Shown: positions 18,749 to 27,580 of the stretch, one piece after another
How the letters are laid out: every line of letters starts with the position of its first letter
Numbering within the stretch: the stretch's first letter is position 1
DNA from: an uncultured Methylobacillus sp.
GTDB lineage: Bacteria > Pseudomonadota > Gammaproteobacteria > Burkholderiales > Methylophilaceae
Direction: 5' to 3'
Length of the DNA: 64,000 nucleotides
NCBI GenBank assembly: GCA_946478865.1
Contig: CAMLDO010000001.1
Span: 202,208-266,207, forward strand
Program-made: the position numbers and the translations under genes
Notes under the pieces: model-generated
Databases searched by the model: none
Seen by the model: only the letters and a program-made list of their open reading frames with translations
Told to the model about the DNA's origin: nothing

Positions 18749-21097
18749 ATGCATCACCAGTTTCGCTTGCGGACCATCGCTATGGTCGTGGCCGCCATCT
18801 GTGCCGCACCGCATCTTGCCATGGCCGAAAACAAGGCCGAGGTGCTCGAATTGGGTACGGTCGACGTGGTCAGTACCACCCCGTTGCCGAGTGTCGGTGC
18901 CTCCATCGACCAGGTGCCTTCCAATGTGCAGGCTGCCAATGCGAAGTCCATCGGCGAACAGCACGGGCTCGAAGTGTCGGAATACATGAATGCCAATCTC
19001 GGCAGCGTGACGATTACCGAGGGCCAGAGCAACGTCTATATGCCGGATGTGAATTTCCGGGGCTTCACCGCAACTCCGCTCATGGGCGCGCCGGTGGGCA
19101 TGTCTGTGTTCATGGACGGCGTGCGCCTCAACGAGCCATTCGGCGACGGCGTCAATTGGGGCGCGATTCCGCAATCCGCGATTTCCTCGATCAATCTGAT
19201 TCCCGGCTCCAATCCGGTGTTCGGCCTCAATACCTTGGGCGGCGCGCTGTCGATCCACACCAAGAGCGGCGCGCAATATCCCGGCTTCGTCATGGAAGCC
19301 ACTGCCGGCTCCTGGGGCCGCAAGGGCGTCAATTTCGAATACGGCGGCGAGCAGGACGAACTGGACTGGTTCTTCACTGGTAACTTTGTCGACGAAACCG
19401 GCTGGCGCGAGCACTCCTTCAGCAACGTCAACCAGCTGTTCGGCAAGGTGGGCTGGCAAAATGACACCACCGATTTCGACTTGACTGTAGCGGGTTCGGA
19501 CAATCGTCTCGAAGGCGTGCAGGCTGTGCCCCACAGCTGGGGCTTGACCGAGGAGGAGGGTTATACCTTCCCTGATCGCAACGATTCCAGCGTGACCTTG
19601 GTCAATCTCGAAGGCAGCCATTTCCTCAGCGATACCAAGCTCATCGCAGGCAACTTCTATGTGCGCCGTAGCCGCATCCACAACTTCGCCAGCAACGTGA
19701 ACGACGACTTCGATCCGCTCGATCCGACGTCCAATCAAGGGTTCAACGAGCGTAGCGCCACAGACCAGCAAGGCTACGGCTTCACGCTGCAGTTCTCGGA
19801 CAGCGGCAAGCTGTGGGACTATGCGAACCAGTACACCGTGGGCTTCAACTTCGACGGCGGCAAATCCAACTACAAGTCGTTTGAACAGGAAGTGGACGAG
19901 TTCGAGGCTGACCGTTCCGCCAATTCGGACGAAGATTTCGAAATGGAAACCGACGTAACCGGCCGCAACCAGTATTACGGGCTGTATTTCACCGATACAC
20001 TGTCACTCAACGACAAGCTGCACGTGACCGCGTCCGGCCGATACAACTACATCAAGGTCAAGATCCGCGACCACATGGAAGCCGACGGCGGCACCGGCAA
20101 GTTCGTCACCGGTACCACTTCGGACGAGGTCGAGCATCATTTCAACCGCTTCAACCCGGCGATTGGCCTCAACTACAACCCGTCGCAAAGCCTCAACTTC
20201 TTCGGTGGTTATAACGAGGGCATGCGTGCTCCGACCCCGATCGAACTGGCTTGTGCGGACCCGGACGTGCCGTGCCGACTGCCTACCGACTTCCTGGCCG
20301 ACCCACCGCTCGAACCTGTGGTTGCCAAGACTTGGGAAGGCGGCGTGCGCGGCCGACTCGGTGGCAACTGGCAGTGGAGCGCCACCGGCTTCTACTCCAC
20401 CCTGCACGATGATATCCAGTTCATCTCCGCCGGAGCCACCTCGACCAACCTGGGCTATTTCCAGAACATCGGCAAAACCCGCCGAAAGGGCGTCGAACTG
20501 GGCCTGCAAGGCAAGCTGGACAAGCTGACGCTGGCCGCCAATTACACCTTCCTGCGTGCCACTTTCGAGAGCGAGGTCGATTTCGCGAGTCCGTTCAACA
20601 GTTCTGCTGTGGATACCGATGGCGACGGCGAAGGCGATACCATCACCGCGCGCAAGGGCGACCGCATGCCGGGCCTGCCGGACCATGCACTCAAATTGCG
20701 CGCCGCTTATGAGTTCACGCCTGATCTCACCGTCGGCCTTAACATGCTGGCCTTCTCCGGCGTCTACGCGCGCGGCGACGAAAACAACGACGACGAGAAC
20801 GGCAAGGTGGCCGGCTACACCGTGTTCAATCTCGACGCCAACTACCGCGTCAACAGCAACTGGAGCGCATTCGCCAAGGTGAACAACCTGTTCGACAAGG
20901 AGTACGCGACCCTAGGCGTGATGGGTGCAAACGCCTTCAATACGCCGGATCGTACTTTCAACACCAACGGTGAAGATGATTGGGCAGCCGAGCAATTCCG
21001 TTCTCCGGGCGCGCCGCGTGCGGCGTGGGTGGGTGTGCGCTACGAATTCGGCCGTCCTGCCAAGAAATCGGGCGCCGGCGCGGTGGATCTCGACTAA
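18749..21097 (+). CDS. TonB-dependent outer-membrane receptor
   Basis: 782 residues. Signal peptide about 1-26 (cleavage after HLAMA). Plug domain about 45-165 (DVVSTTPLPSVGASIDQVPSNVQ, NVYMPDVNFRGFTATP, VFMDGVRLNEPFGD, INLIPGSNPVFGLNTLGGALSI), then a 22-strand-type barrel. It takes up a large ligand (siderophore, vitamin or organic) through the outer membrane using TonB energy; the ligand cannot be told. Oddity: the last strand (AAWVGVRYEFGRP) is followed by a polar tail instead of the usual terminal aromatic. The sigma-54 activator gene starts 3 bp after its stop, so the pair is probably cotranscribed. Confidence 0.92.
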   Translation: MHHQFRLRTIAMVVAAICAAPHLAMAENKAEVLELGTVDVVSTTPLPSVGASIDQVPSNVQAANAKSIGEQHGLEVSEYMNANLGSVTITEGQSNVYMPDVNFRGFTATPLMGAPVGMSVFMDGVRLNEPFGDGVNWGAIPQSAISSINLIPGSNPVFGLNTLGGALSIHTKSGAQYPGFVMEATAGSWGRKGVNFEYGGEQDELDWFFTGNFVDETGWREHSFSNVNQLFGKVGWQNDTTDFDLTVAGSDNRLEGVQAVPHSWGLTEEEGYTFPDRNDSSVTLVNLEGSHFLSDTKLIAGNFYVRRSRIHNFASNVNDDFDPLDPTSNQGFNERSATDQQGYGFTLQFSDSGKLWDYANQYTVGFNFDGGKSNYKSFEQEVDEFEADRSANSDEDFEMETDVTGRNQYYGLYFTDTLSLNDKLHVTASGRYNYIKVKIRDHMEADGGTGKFVTGTTSDEVEHHFNRFNPAIGLNYNPSQSLNFFGGYNEGMRAPTPIELACADPDVPCRLPTDFLADPPLEPVVAKTWEGGVRGRLGGNWQWSATGFYSTLHDDIQFISAGATSTNLGYFQNIGKTRRKGVELGLQGKLDKLTLAANYTFLRATFESEVDFASPFNSSAVDTDGDGEGDTITARKGDRMPGLPDHALKLRAAYEFTPDLTVGLNMLAFSGVYARGDENNDDENGKVAGYTVFNLDANYRVNSNWSAFAKVNNLFDKEYATLGVMGANAFNTPDRTFNTNGEDDWAAEQFRSPGAPRAAWVGVRYEFGRPAKKSGAGAVDLD

Positions 21098-21100
21098 GGC

Positions 21101-22513
21101 ATGATGCAGACGCGTAACGAATTTTCCGGTCAACCACCTGAAATGGCGGATCTGAAGTTGCGCGTCCTGCTGGTCGAGGATGAAACTCTGTTTGCGCGGG
21201 CCGTGGTCAAGCGGCTCCGGCAGGCAGGTTACACATGTGAAGCGGCGGAGACGCTCGCGGCTGGCCGGGCAGCAATCCGCCAGCTTGCGCCCGATATCGT
21301 ATTGCTGGACATGCGGCTGCCGGATGGCAGCGGTATGGACCTTCTGGCCGAACTGACCGCGCGCGGCACTCCCGTTATCGTGATGACTGCTTACGGCGAA
21401 GTCAGTGATGCTGTGAGTGCCATGAAGCAGGGCGCTGCGGACTACCTCAAGAAACCGATCGATCTGGAAGAACTGCTGCTCGCGCTTGGCAAGGCACAGC
21501 AATCCCTGCAACTCAAGCACCAACTGGATCATTCGCGCCAGCGCGACAGCCACGCCGTGGAAGGTGTCGAGCTTATCGGCAACAGTCCGGCCATGCTCGC
21601 TGCGCAAGGCCAGATTCAGCGTATCGCAAAGCTGGTTTCTGTCGCCGATGTCGCGCCGCCCACCGTATTGATCACGGGCGAGACGGGCACAGGCAAGGAT
21701 GTGGCGGCCCGCCTGTTGCACCAGACCTGCCTGGGTGACCGTCCTTTCGTACATGTCGATTGCGCCTCGCTGCCTGCGGATCTGATCGAAAGCGAATTGT
21801 TCGGGCACGAGAAGGGCGCCTTCACGAGTGCGCAGGGCTCGCGTTGCGGGCTTATCGAAGCGGCCGAGGACGGCACGCTTTTCATGGACGAGATTGGCGA
21901 ATTGCCGCTGGGGCTCCAGGCCAAACTGCTCAATGTGCTGGAACGGCGCATGGTGCGTCGCCTCGGTTCGACCAAGGAGCGCCCCGTGCCGGCCCGGTTC
22001 ATCGCGGCCACCAATCGAGATCTGCAGCAGATGGTGCTGGAGGGCCGGTTCCGCGCCGATCTCTATTACCGCCTCAATGTGCTCAGCATAGAAATGCCGT
22101 CGCTACGCCAGCGCGGCGACGATATTGTTTTGCTGGCCGAGCATTTTGCCCAACAGACATCACGCCGCTATGGGTTGCCGTATCGTCATTTTGCCCCCGA
22201 GGCACTGAGCGCCATGCGCGCCTATGCCTGGCCCGGCAATGTGCGTGAGCTCAAACATTTGATCAGCCGTGGTGTGCTGCTGAGCCGCGGAGCAGTCATC
22301 ACTTCCGCCGATCTCGCTCTGCCCAGCCAGCAGATGCAAGCGCCGCAGGAACCGGTTATCTCTGCGATGCGACTGGAGGATGCCGAGAAGACACTCATCG
22401 TCAATGCGTTGCGGCAGTCGGGGGGGAATGTATCGGAGGCGGCGCGGCTGCTCGGCATCACCCGCATGACTATCCGCTACCGTATGGAAAAACACGGCAT
22501 CAAGGAAATCTGA
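21101..22513 (+). CDS. NtrC-family sigma-54-dependent response regulator
   Basis: 470 residues. The receiver domain (about 20-135) has LLVEDETLFARA, the phospho-acceptor Asp in VLLDMRLPDGSG, VIVMTAYG and YLKKPIDLE. The AAA+ domain has Walker A ITGETGTGKDVAARLLH, the sigma-54-contacting loop as GAFTSAQG (a common variant of GAFTGA), Walker B FMDEIGELPLG and an arginine finger region. The C-terminal Fis-type HTH is ALRQSGGNVSEAARLLGITRMTIRYRM. Translation may start at 21101 or at an internal ATG just before ADLKLRVLLVED. No histidine kinase is adjacent. The TonB receptor 3 bp upstream is the obvious target. Confidence 0.92.
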   Translation: MMQTRNEFSGQPPEMADLKLRVLLVEDETLFARAVVKRLRQAGYTCEAAETLAAGRAAIRQLAPDIVLLDMRLPDGSGMDLLAELTARGTPVIVMTAYGEVSDAVSAMKQGAADYLKKPIDLEELLLALGKAQQSLQLKHQLDHSRQRDSHAVEGVELIGNSPAMLAAQGQIQRIAKLVSVADVAPPTVLITGETGTGKDVAARLLHQTCLGDRPFVHVDCASLPADLIESELFGHEKGAFTSAQGSRCGLIEAAEDGTLFMDEIGELPLGLQAKLLNVLERRMVRRLGSTKERPVPARFIAATNRDLQQMVLEGRFRADLYYRLNVLSIEMPSLRQRGDDIVLLAEHFAQQTSRRYGLPYRHFAPEALSAMRAYAWPGNVRELKHLISRGVLLSRGAVITSADLALPSQQMQAPQEPVISAMRLEDAEKTLIVNALRQSGGNVSEAARLLGITRMTIRYRMEKHGIKEI

Positions 22514-22564
22514 GGGGAAATCCCGCATGGTAAAATTCCGCATTAAATCTTTGCGGAGTTTCCC

Positions 22565-23764
22565 ATGAGTATCGGCACCCCCTTGAGTCCTTCCGCCACG
22601 CGCGTGATGCTGCTCGGCAGCGGCGAGCTAGGCAAGGAAGTCATCATCGCACTGCAGCGTCTGGGGGTCGAAGTGATCGCCGTTGATCGCTATCCCAATG
22701 CCCCCGGCCATCAGGTCGCCCATCGCGCACATGTGATCGACATGACCGATGCCACGGCATTGCGCGCGCTGGTGGAATCCGAAAAACCGCATCTCATCGT
22801 GCCCGAAATCGAGGCCATTGCCGTCGACGCGCTGGCGGAAATCGAGGCTGCCGGCAAAACCCGTGTCATTCCCACGCCGCGCGCCGTGCAGCTGACCATG
22901 AATCGCGAGGGCATCCGCCGCTTGGCTGCGGAAGAGCTCAAACTTCCAACTTCGCCTTATGCATTTGCTTCCAGTCAGGCTGAAATGCAGGCCGCCATCG
23001 ACGGCGGCATCGGCTATCCCTGTTTCATCAAGCCCGTGATGTCGTCGTCCGGAAAGGGACAATCGCGCGTGACTGCACCGGAGCAGGTCGCCGCAGCTTG
23101 GGACTACGCTGCCAAGGGCGGACGCGTGGATCAGGGGCGGGTGATTGTTGAGGGCCAGATCGATTTCGACTATGAAATCACGCTGCTGACCGTGCGCGCC
23201 CTGAATTCGAATGGTCAGGTTGAAACGCAATTCTGCGAGCCGATCGGGCACGTGCAGGTCAAGGGCGATTATGTGGAAAGCTGGCAGCCGCAGGCAATGA
23301 GCGCGAAGGCGCTGGAACGCGCACGCGGCATCGCGCAAGCAGTGACGGAAAATCTGGGCGGCCTCGGTCTGTTCGGCGTTGAGTTGTTCGTGAAGGGCGA
23401 CGATGTATGGTTCTCCGAAGTCAGCCCGCGTCCGCATGATACGGGCATGGTCACGATGGCGAGCCAGCGTTTTTCCGAATTCGAGATTCATGCGCGCGCG
23501 ATTCTCGGCCTGCCGGTAAACGTTGCCATGCGAGCGCCAGGGGCGAGCGCCGTGATTTACGGAGAGGTGGAAAGCAGCAATCTGGTGTTCGATGGCGTGG
23601 AAGCCGCGCTCGGCGTGCCCGAGTCTGATATCCGCCTTTTCGGCAAGCCGGAGTCTTTCGAGCGCCGCCGTATGGGCGTGGCGCTTGCAACCGGCAAGGA
23701 CACCGACGAAGCGCGCGCGCGCGCCAAGGAAGCTTCCAGCCGCGTCAAGCCGAGGGCCGTTTGA
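22565..23764 (+). CDS. purT: Formate-dependent phosphoribosylglycinamide formyltransferase
   Basis: 399 residues, full length. It uses formate and ATP in the third step of purine synthesis. Seen: [29 protein letters not shown], the [15 protein letters not shown] region, the ATP-grasp block [36 protein letters not shown], and [16 protein letters not shown] near the magnesium site. A GGAG precedes the ATG. The globin gene begins 1 bp after its stop. Confidence 0.96.
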   Translation: MSIGTPLSPSATRVMLLGSGELGKEVIIALQRLGVEVIAVDRYPNAPGHQVAHRAHVIDMTDATALRALVESEKPHLIVPEIEAIAVDALAEIEAAGKTRVIPTPRAVQLTMNREGIRRLAAEELKLPTSPYAFASSQAEMQAAIDGGIGYPCFIKPVMSSSGKGQSRVTAPEQVAAAWDYAAKGGRVDQGRVIVEGQIDFDYEITLLTVRALNSNGQVETQFCEPIGHVQVKGDYVESWQPQAMSAKALERARGIAQAVTENLGGLGLFGVELFVKGDDVWFSEVSPRPHDTGMVTMASQRFSEFEIHARAILGLPVNVAMRAPGASAVIYGEVESSNLVFDGVEAALGVPESDIRLFGKPESFERRRMGVALATGKDTDEARARAKEASSRVKPRAV

Positions 23765-23765
23765 A

Positions 23766-24182
23766 ATGATGACCAAGATCGGCGAACCGGGCAGCAGCAA
23801 GGCCACGTTTTTTGAATTGCTGGGTGGCGTAGAGCGGGTGAGGGAGCTGGTGGAGCGCTTCTACGACATCATGGATACCGATCCCAAGGCGGCCGGCATA
23901 CGCGCGATGCATGCGCAGGACCTGACCGAGGCGCGCGAGAAACTGTTCATGTTCTTGAGCGGCTGGACAGGCGGGCCGCAGCTTTACATCGAACGCTACG
24001 GCCATCCTTTTCTTCGGGCGCGTCATTTGCCGTTTGCCATTGGGGAGTCCGAGCGTGATCAATGGATGTACTGCATGGTGCGCGCCATGCATGACATCGG
24101 CGTCGAAGAACAGGTTATGATTCAACTAGGCAACGCCTTGTGGGGCGTTGCCGATTTCATGCGGAACCAGGCTCAGCAGTAG
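23766..24182 (+). CDS. Group II truncated haemoglobin
   Basis: 138 residues, usual for trHbII (HbO type). Seen: TFFELLGGVERVRELVERFYDIM (helix B region with F and Y), LFMFLSGWTGGPQLYIERYGHPFLRARHLPF with the proximal histidine in GHP and the W-G-G-P-Y group-II pattern, then WMYCMVRAMHDIG (G-helix W). It binds O2, NO or sulphide for detoxification or redox roles. It starts at the ATG at 23766, 1 bp after purT (a second ATG follows immediately), so it is probably cotranscribed with purT. Confidence 0.93.
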   Translation: MMTKIGEPGSSKATFFELLGGVERVRELVERFYDIMDTDPKAAGIRAMHAQDLTEAREKLFMFLSGWTGGPQLYIERYGHPFLRARHLPFAIGESERDQWMYCMVRAMHDIGVEEQVMIQLGNALWGVADFMRNQAQQ

Positions 24183-24192
24183 TCTGTATAGG

Positions 24193-24217
24193 ATGGGGTA
24201 AGTCGAATACCCCATTT
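24193..24217 (+). terminator. Hairpin after the globin gene
   Basis: ATGGGGTA / TACCCCAT forms a perfect 8-bp stem with a 7-nt loop, followed by a short T run (TTT), 10 bp after the globin stop. It is a weak rho-independent terminator or an RNA-stabilising hairpin. Confidence 0.45.
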
Positions 24218-24284
24218 GGGCTATAGCCGAAAGCCCGGGCCGCAGTCGACAATGTGAAGAAAATGGCGGAGGCAAAGGGGGCCT

Positions 24285-25019
24285 ATGAACCATTTCGAAA
24301 AACTGTCCGGCTTGCTGGAGTGCAGCACGGAACAGGCATGGCGCGACACTGTATTCAAACTGGGCAATGATCTGGGGTTCGACCAGACGCTACTGGCGAT
24401 CTTTCCTGATCGTGATGCTCCCATCGAAGCTACCCACGCTTTCCTTCACAGTAATTACTCTGCGCGTTGGCGCTCCAAGTATGACGACGAGGCGCTCGGC
24501 TACGTTGATCCCACCGTCACGCATTGCCTTACCAAAACGACGCCGCTCGTCTGGTCTCCGGAATTGTTCTCTACCCAGCGCCAGCAGGAAATGTACGAGG
24601 AAGCATGCAGTTACAATCTACGTTCGGGACTGACGCTGCCGATTCACGGACCTAATGGCGAAGTCGGGATTCTTTGCTTTGTCAGCGATAACAAGGCCGA
24701 CAAGGAATTCAAGCGGCATGCGTTCGAAAAGCTGCCAGAAGTGACGCTGCTGCGTGATTTCATCTTCGAATCATCCACGCAGTTCCGCCGTCAGTCCGTT
24801 ATTCCTCAAATCGAACGGCCTGAACTGACGCGTTGCGAGTTGGAATGCCTTAAGTGGAGCGCGGTCGGCAAGACATCATGGGAAACGGCCAAAATCCTGA
24901 CGTGTACCGAAGCGACAGTGAATTTCCACTTCAGCAATATCCGCCGGAAAATGAACGTCACCTCACGCCGCCAGGCGGTGGTCAAAGCCATCCGCCTGGG
25001 CTTGATCAGTCCGGCCTAG
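24285..25019 (+). CDS. LuxR-family quorum-sensing transcription factor
   Basis: 244 residues, standard LuxR length. The N-terminal autoinducer-binding domain (about 10-160) has YSARWRSKYDDEALGYVDPTV, carrying the W, Y and D residues that contact acyl-homoserine lactones, and GLTLPIHGPNGEVGILCF. The C-terminal LuxR HTH is LTRCELECLKWSAVGKTSWETAKILTCTEATVNFHFSNIRRKMNV. It is paired with the luxI gene 446 bp downstream on the same strand, with a small antisense gene between. A palindromic lux box precedes luxI. Expected role: AHL-dependent activation of luxI and other genes. Confidence 0.92.
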   Translation: MNHFEKLSGLLECSTEQAWRDTVFKLGNDLGFDQTLLAIFPDRDAPIEATHAFLHSNYSARWRSKYDDEALGYVDPTVTHCLTKTTPLVWSPELFSTQRQQEMYEEACSYNLRSGLTLPIHGPNGEVGILCFVSDNKADKEFKRHAFEKLPEVTLLRDFIFESSTQFRRQSVIPQIERPELTRCELECLKWSAVGKTSWETAKILTCTEATVNFHFSNIRRKMNVTSRRQAVVKAIRLGLISPA

Positions 25020-25026
25020 GGCTGGA

Positions 25027-25332
25027 TCACTCCATCAGCGCTTCGCTTCGGGCGCTGCTCAAGTCTTCGTCGTTGATGACGCCATTGAGGTAGAGCTTCA
25101 ACAGGATACTGACGGGGGCGGGAATCTCCATCCCGAGTTCAAAACGGCTTCCGCGCGATTGGGTCACGCCAAACCGAGACCAGAAGCGCGTCTGGTTTTC
25201 CAGACGAGCAATCCGGTATTCCCGCAGGGACTTCTGATCGAGTGGTTGGCTCACCACGTTGTGCACGATATTTTCGCTGATAATTTGATAGGGTCTCAAT
25301 CTGATTTCCTCCTGAATAAACGGCGTGTGCAT
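25027..25332 (-). CDS. Small unknown protein encoded antisense between luxR and luxI
   Basis: About 101 residues from the ATG at 25332, which has GGGGAGG just upstream; an ATG at 25347 without a ribosome-binding site is the alternative. It has no membrane segment and no helix-turn-helix I can recognise. Seen: IQEEIRLRPYQIISENIVHNVV, then LENQTRFWSRFGVTQSRGSRFELGMEIPAPVSILLKLYLNGVINDEDLSSARS, which looks like a compact alpha/beta domain with an acidic C-terminus. It ends 7 bp after luxR, convergent, and starts 43 bp before the lux box, so that box could serve both luxI and this gene. RsaL or RsaM occupy this position in other genera, but I see no clear match to either. Confidence 0.6.
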   Translation of the reverse strand: MHTPFIQEEIRLRPYQIISENIVHNVVSQPLDQKSLREYRIARLENQTRFWSRFGVTQSRGSRFELGMEIPAPVSILLKLYLNGVINDEDLSSARSEALME

Positions 25333-25372
25333 GCGCCTCCCCGCCATTCTGCATCAAGCTGTTTTCCGAAAA

Positions 25373-25392
25373 ACCTATCAGTTCTGATAGTT
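25373..25392. promoter_or_regulatory. lux box (LuxR-AHL operator)
   Basis: CTATCAGTTCTGATAG at 25375-25390 is a perfect 7-bp dyad with a TT centre, matching the CT-N2-CA...TG-N2-AG pattern of lux/las boxes. It is centred about 83 bp before the luxI ATG and 50 bp before the antisense small gene. Confidence 0.8.
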
Positions 25393-25465
25393 ACATTGCA
25401 TACGCGATGAGCATAATTTTCTATGCGTGCTGGGTACCCAGTAATTCTCACAGGAGACACGCAAA

Positions 25466-26056
25466 ATGGCTCATTCGATCAGGATTGCCCCAAGAAAGGA
25501 TTTTGAAAGCAAGGAGTTATGGGATATGTACCGCCTGCGCGCCAAGGTATTCAAGGAGCGCATGGGTTGGGATGTACCTGTCATGAGCGGTATGGAAATT
25601 GACGGGTACGACGCGCTGGATCCGTATTACATGCTGATTCGCGACATCTCGGGTGCCATGAAGGGCTGTTGGCGCGCGTTACCTACCGAAGGCCCCTATA
25701 TGTTGAAGGACACTTTCCCCGAGTTGCTGCACGGAGCGCCCGCCCCGGAAAATCCGCGTATATGGGAGCTGAGCCGCTTCGCGATTGAGGCCGACGGCCC
25801 GCAAGGCTTCGGATTTTCAGGGCTTTCGCTGGATGCATTGCGCGAGATCGTGAGTTTCGGTGACCGCATGGGCATCGATGCCTATGTGACCGTCACGACG
25901 ACTTCTATCGAGCGCATGATGCGCCGCGCCAATTTTGCCGTTACGCGTTTTGGCCCGCCAATACGCATCGGTGTCGAGAATGCAGTGGCAGTGGTATTCG
26001 ATATCGGAGAGCAGACCCATCGTGCCCTGTTTGACGATATGCCCAAAGCGGCTTGA
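25466..26056 (+). CDS. Acyl-homoserine-lactone synthase (LuxI family)
   Basis: 196 residues. It makes an N-acyl-homoserine lactone from S-adenosylmethionine and an acyl-ACP. Conserved positions are present: R and F in MYRLRAKVFKERMGWD, W in the same block, D-Y-D in EIDGYDALDPYYM, the R of KGCWRALPT, and WELSRFAIEA. A GGAGA ribosome-binding site is present. The acyl chain cannot be predicted from this. It is preceded by a lux box, so positive feedback by the LuxR at 24285 is expected. Confidence 0.94.
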   Translation: MAHSIRIAPRKDFESKELWDMYRLRAKVFKERMGWDVPVMSGMEIDGYDALDPYYMLIRDISGAMKGCWRALPTEGPYMLKDTFPELLHGAPAPENPRIWELSRFAIEADGPQGFGFSGLSLDALREIVSFGDRMGIDAYVTVTTTSIERMMRRANFAVTRFGPPIRIGVENAVAVVFDIGEQTHRALFDDMPKAA

Positions 26057-26068
26057 TGCCAGAAAGCA

Positions 26069-26095
26069 AAACGGGCAGCTTGCGACTGCCCGTTT
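26069..26095. terminator. Bidirectional terminator between luxI and the helicase gene
   Basis: AAACGGGCAG / CTGCCCGTTT is a perfect 10-bp stem with a 7-nt loop, lying between convergent stop codons. The A and T ends make it usable from both sides. Confidence 0.85.
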
Positions 26096-26111
26096 ATGTG
26101 AACGCGCGGAA

Positions 26112-27473
26112 TTACTCTTTCCGCATCAGCCCGCCCAACAGAGCGGGAATTTCGCGCTTCTGCTTGTTGATCGGCCGCGGAGTATGCCGAACAGTATCCG
26201 GAGCGTTCTGGTCCGGTTCATAGGGTTTATCGAACCAGGGGTCCTGGGATTTTCGCGGCGGAATTAAAGACGCAACCGCACGTGCGCCACTTTCGCCGCT
26301 GGAGGGGCGTTCGCTGCGCATGCGGCGTTGCGGACGCGGGGCCTGTTCCTGGGGAATTTCGCGCTTGATGAGCTTTTCGATTTCTTTCAGAAGCTTTTCT
26401 TCTTCCGGCGCGACTAGCGAGATGGCGACACCCAGCGCCCCGGCGCGGCCTGTGCGGCCGATGCGATGGACGTAGTCTTCGGGCACATGCGGAATCTCGT
26501 AGTTGATCACCATCGGCAACTGATCGATATCGAGCCCGCGTGCGGCGACGTCGGTGGCAACCAGCGTCGTGATCTTGCCCTGCTTGAAGGCATCCAGAGC
26601 CTGGATGCGCTCCTGCTGCGACTTGTCGCCGTGGATCGCGTCCGCGGCAATGCCGTCGCGCTGCAGCATGCGAGCAAGACGGCTGGCCGTAATCTTGGTC
26701 TTGGTGAAGACGATGGTCTGCACGTTTTCCTGGCGCAGCAGTTCAGCCAGCACTGCGTGCTTGTCGTCCTGGGTCACCTTGTAGATTTTCTGGGTGACGT
26801 TTTCCGAGGCGGCATTGCTGCGCGCGACTTCGACCAGCGTCGGATTGGTGAGAAAGTCGTCCGCGAGCTTCTTGATATCGTTAGAGAAAGTCGCGGAAAA
26901 CATGAGGTTCTGCCGCTGCTTGGGCAGCAGGTTGAGAATGCGCTTCAGATCCGGCAAAAAACCCATGTCCAGCATGCGGTCCGCTTCGTCCAGAATCAGC
27001 ATCTGTACCTGGTTAAGCTGTACGGTGCGCTGTTCGACATGATCGAGCAGGCGGCCGGGGGTCGCGACCAGGATTTCCACGCCGCGCATCAGCGATGGGG
27101 TTTGCGTCTTGATATCGACGCCGCCGAAAACTACCAGTGAGCGCAGCGGCACATGCTTGCCGTAGGTCTTCACGCTTTCTTCCACCTGGATTGCCAGTTC
27201 GCGCGTCGGTGTCAGGATCAGGGCGCGCACGGGATGGCGGGCGGGCGATGCGCTGGTGTTCGCGTGCGGGAGCAGTTTCTGCAGAAGCGGGAGGGTAAAC
27301 GCGGCGGTTTTTCCGGTTCCGGTCTGGGCACCTGCCATCAGGTCGCGGCCATCCAGCACCATGGGAATAGCCTGCGCTTGAATGGGCGTCGGCTTGGTAT
27401 AACCTTGTTCTTCCACCGCCCGCAGGATTTCCGGGGCGAGGTCGAGGGAAGCAAAAGTGGTTTCAGTCGTCAC
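26112..27473 (-). CDS. DEAD-box RNA helicase, RhlE type (copy 1)
   Basis: 453 residues. Helicase motifs in order: Q motif [14 protein letters not shown], Walker [36 protein letters not shown] in [44 protein letters not shown] and [10 protein letters not shown]. The C-terminal basic tail ([13 protein letters not shown]) supports RNA binding. It remodels RNA in ribosome assembly or decay. A second helicase gene of the same family lies upstream on the same strand, 107 bp away. The two differ mainly in their tails. Confidence 0.94.
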   Translation of the reverse strand: MTTETTFASLDLAPEILRAVEEQGYTKPTPIQAQAIPMVLDGRDLMAGAQTGTGKTAAFTLPLLQKLLPHANTSASPARHPVRALILTPTRELAIQVEESVKTYGKHVPLRSLVVFGGVDIKTQTPSLMRGVEILVATPGRLLDHVEQRTVQLNQVQMLILDEADRMLDMGFLPDLKRILNLLPKQRQNLMFSATFSNDIKKLADDFLTNPTLVEVARSNAASENVTQKIYKVTQDDKHAVLAELLRQENVQTIVFTKTKITASRLARMLQRDGIAADAIHGDKSQQERIQALDAFKQGKITTLVATDVAARGLDIDQLPMVINYEIPHVPEDYVHRIGRTGRAGALGVAISLVAPEEEKLLKEIEKLIKREIPQEQAPRPQRRMRSERPSSGESGARAVASLIPPRKSQDPWFDKPYEPDQNAPDTVRHTPRPINKQKREIPALLGGLMRKE

Positions 27474-27513
27474 GGGTGGGGATTATCCAATAACTTGCGG
27501 CTTGCCGCCAATA

Positions 27514-27567
27514 CGCCAAAAGCATCATTTCCGGATTGAGTTTTCATGTCGGTTGATGCTTTCGGCG
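27514..27567. repeat. Inverted repeat between the two helicase genes
   Basis: CGCCAAAAGCATCA (27514-27527) and TGATGCTTTCGGCG (27554-27567) pair over 14 bp with one mismatch and a 26-nt loop. It lies just after the stop of the upstream helicase gene, so it is probably a processing or termination hairpin. Confidence 0.55.
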
Positions 27568-27580
27568 TCATGGATGAGGA

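Noticed and set aside
25027..25332. RsaL or RsaM repressor.
   Set aside because: No clear sequence pattern of either was found; the gene is left as unknown.
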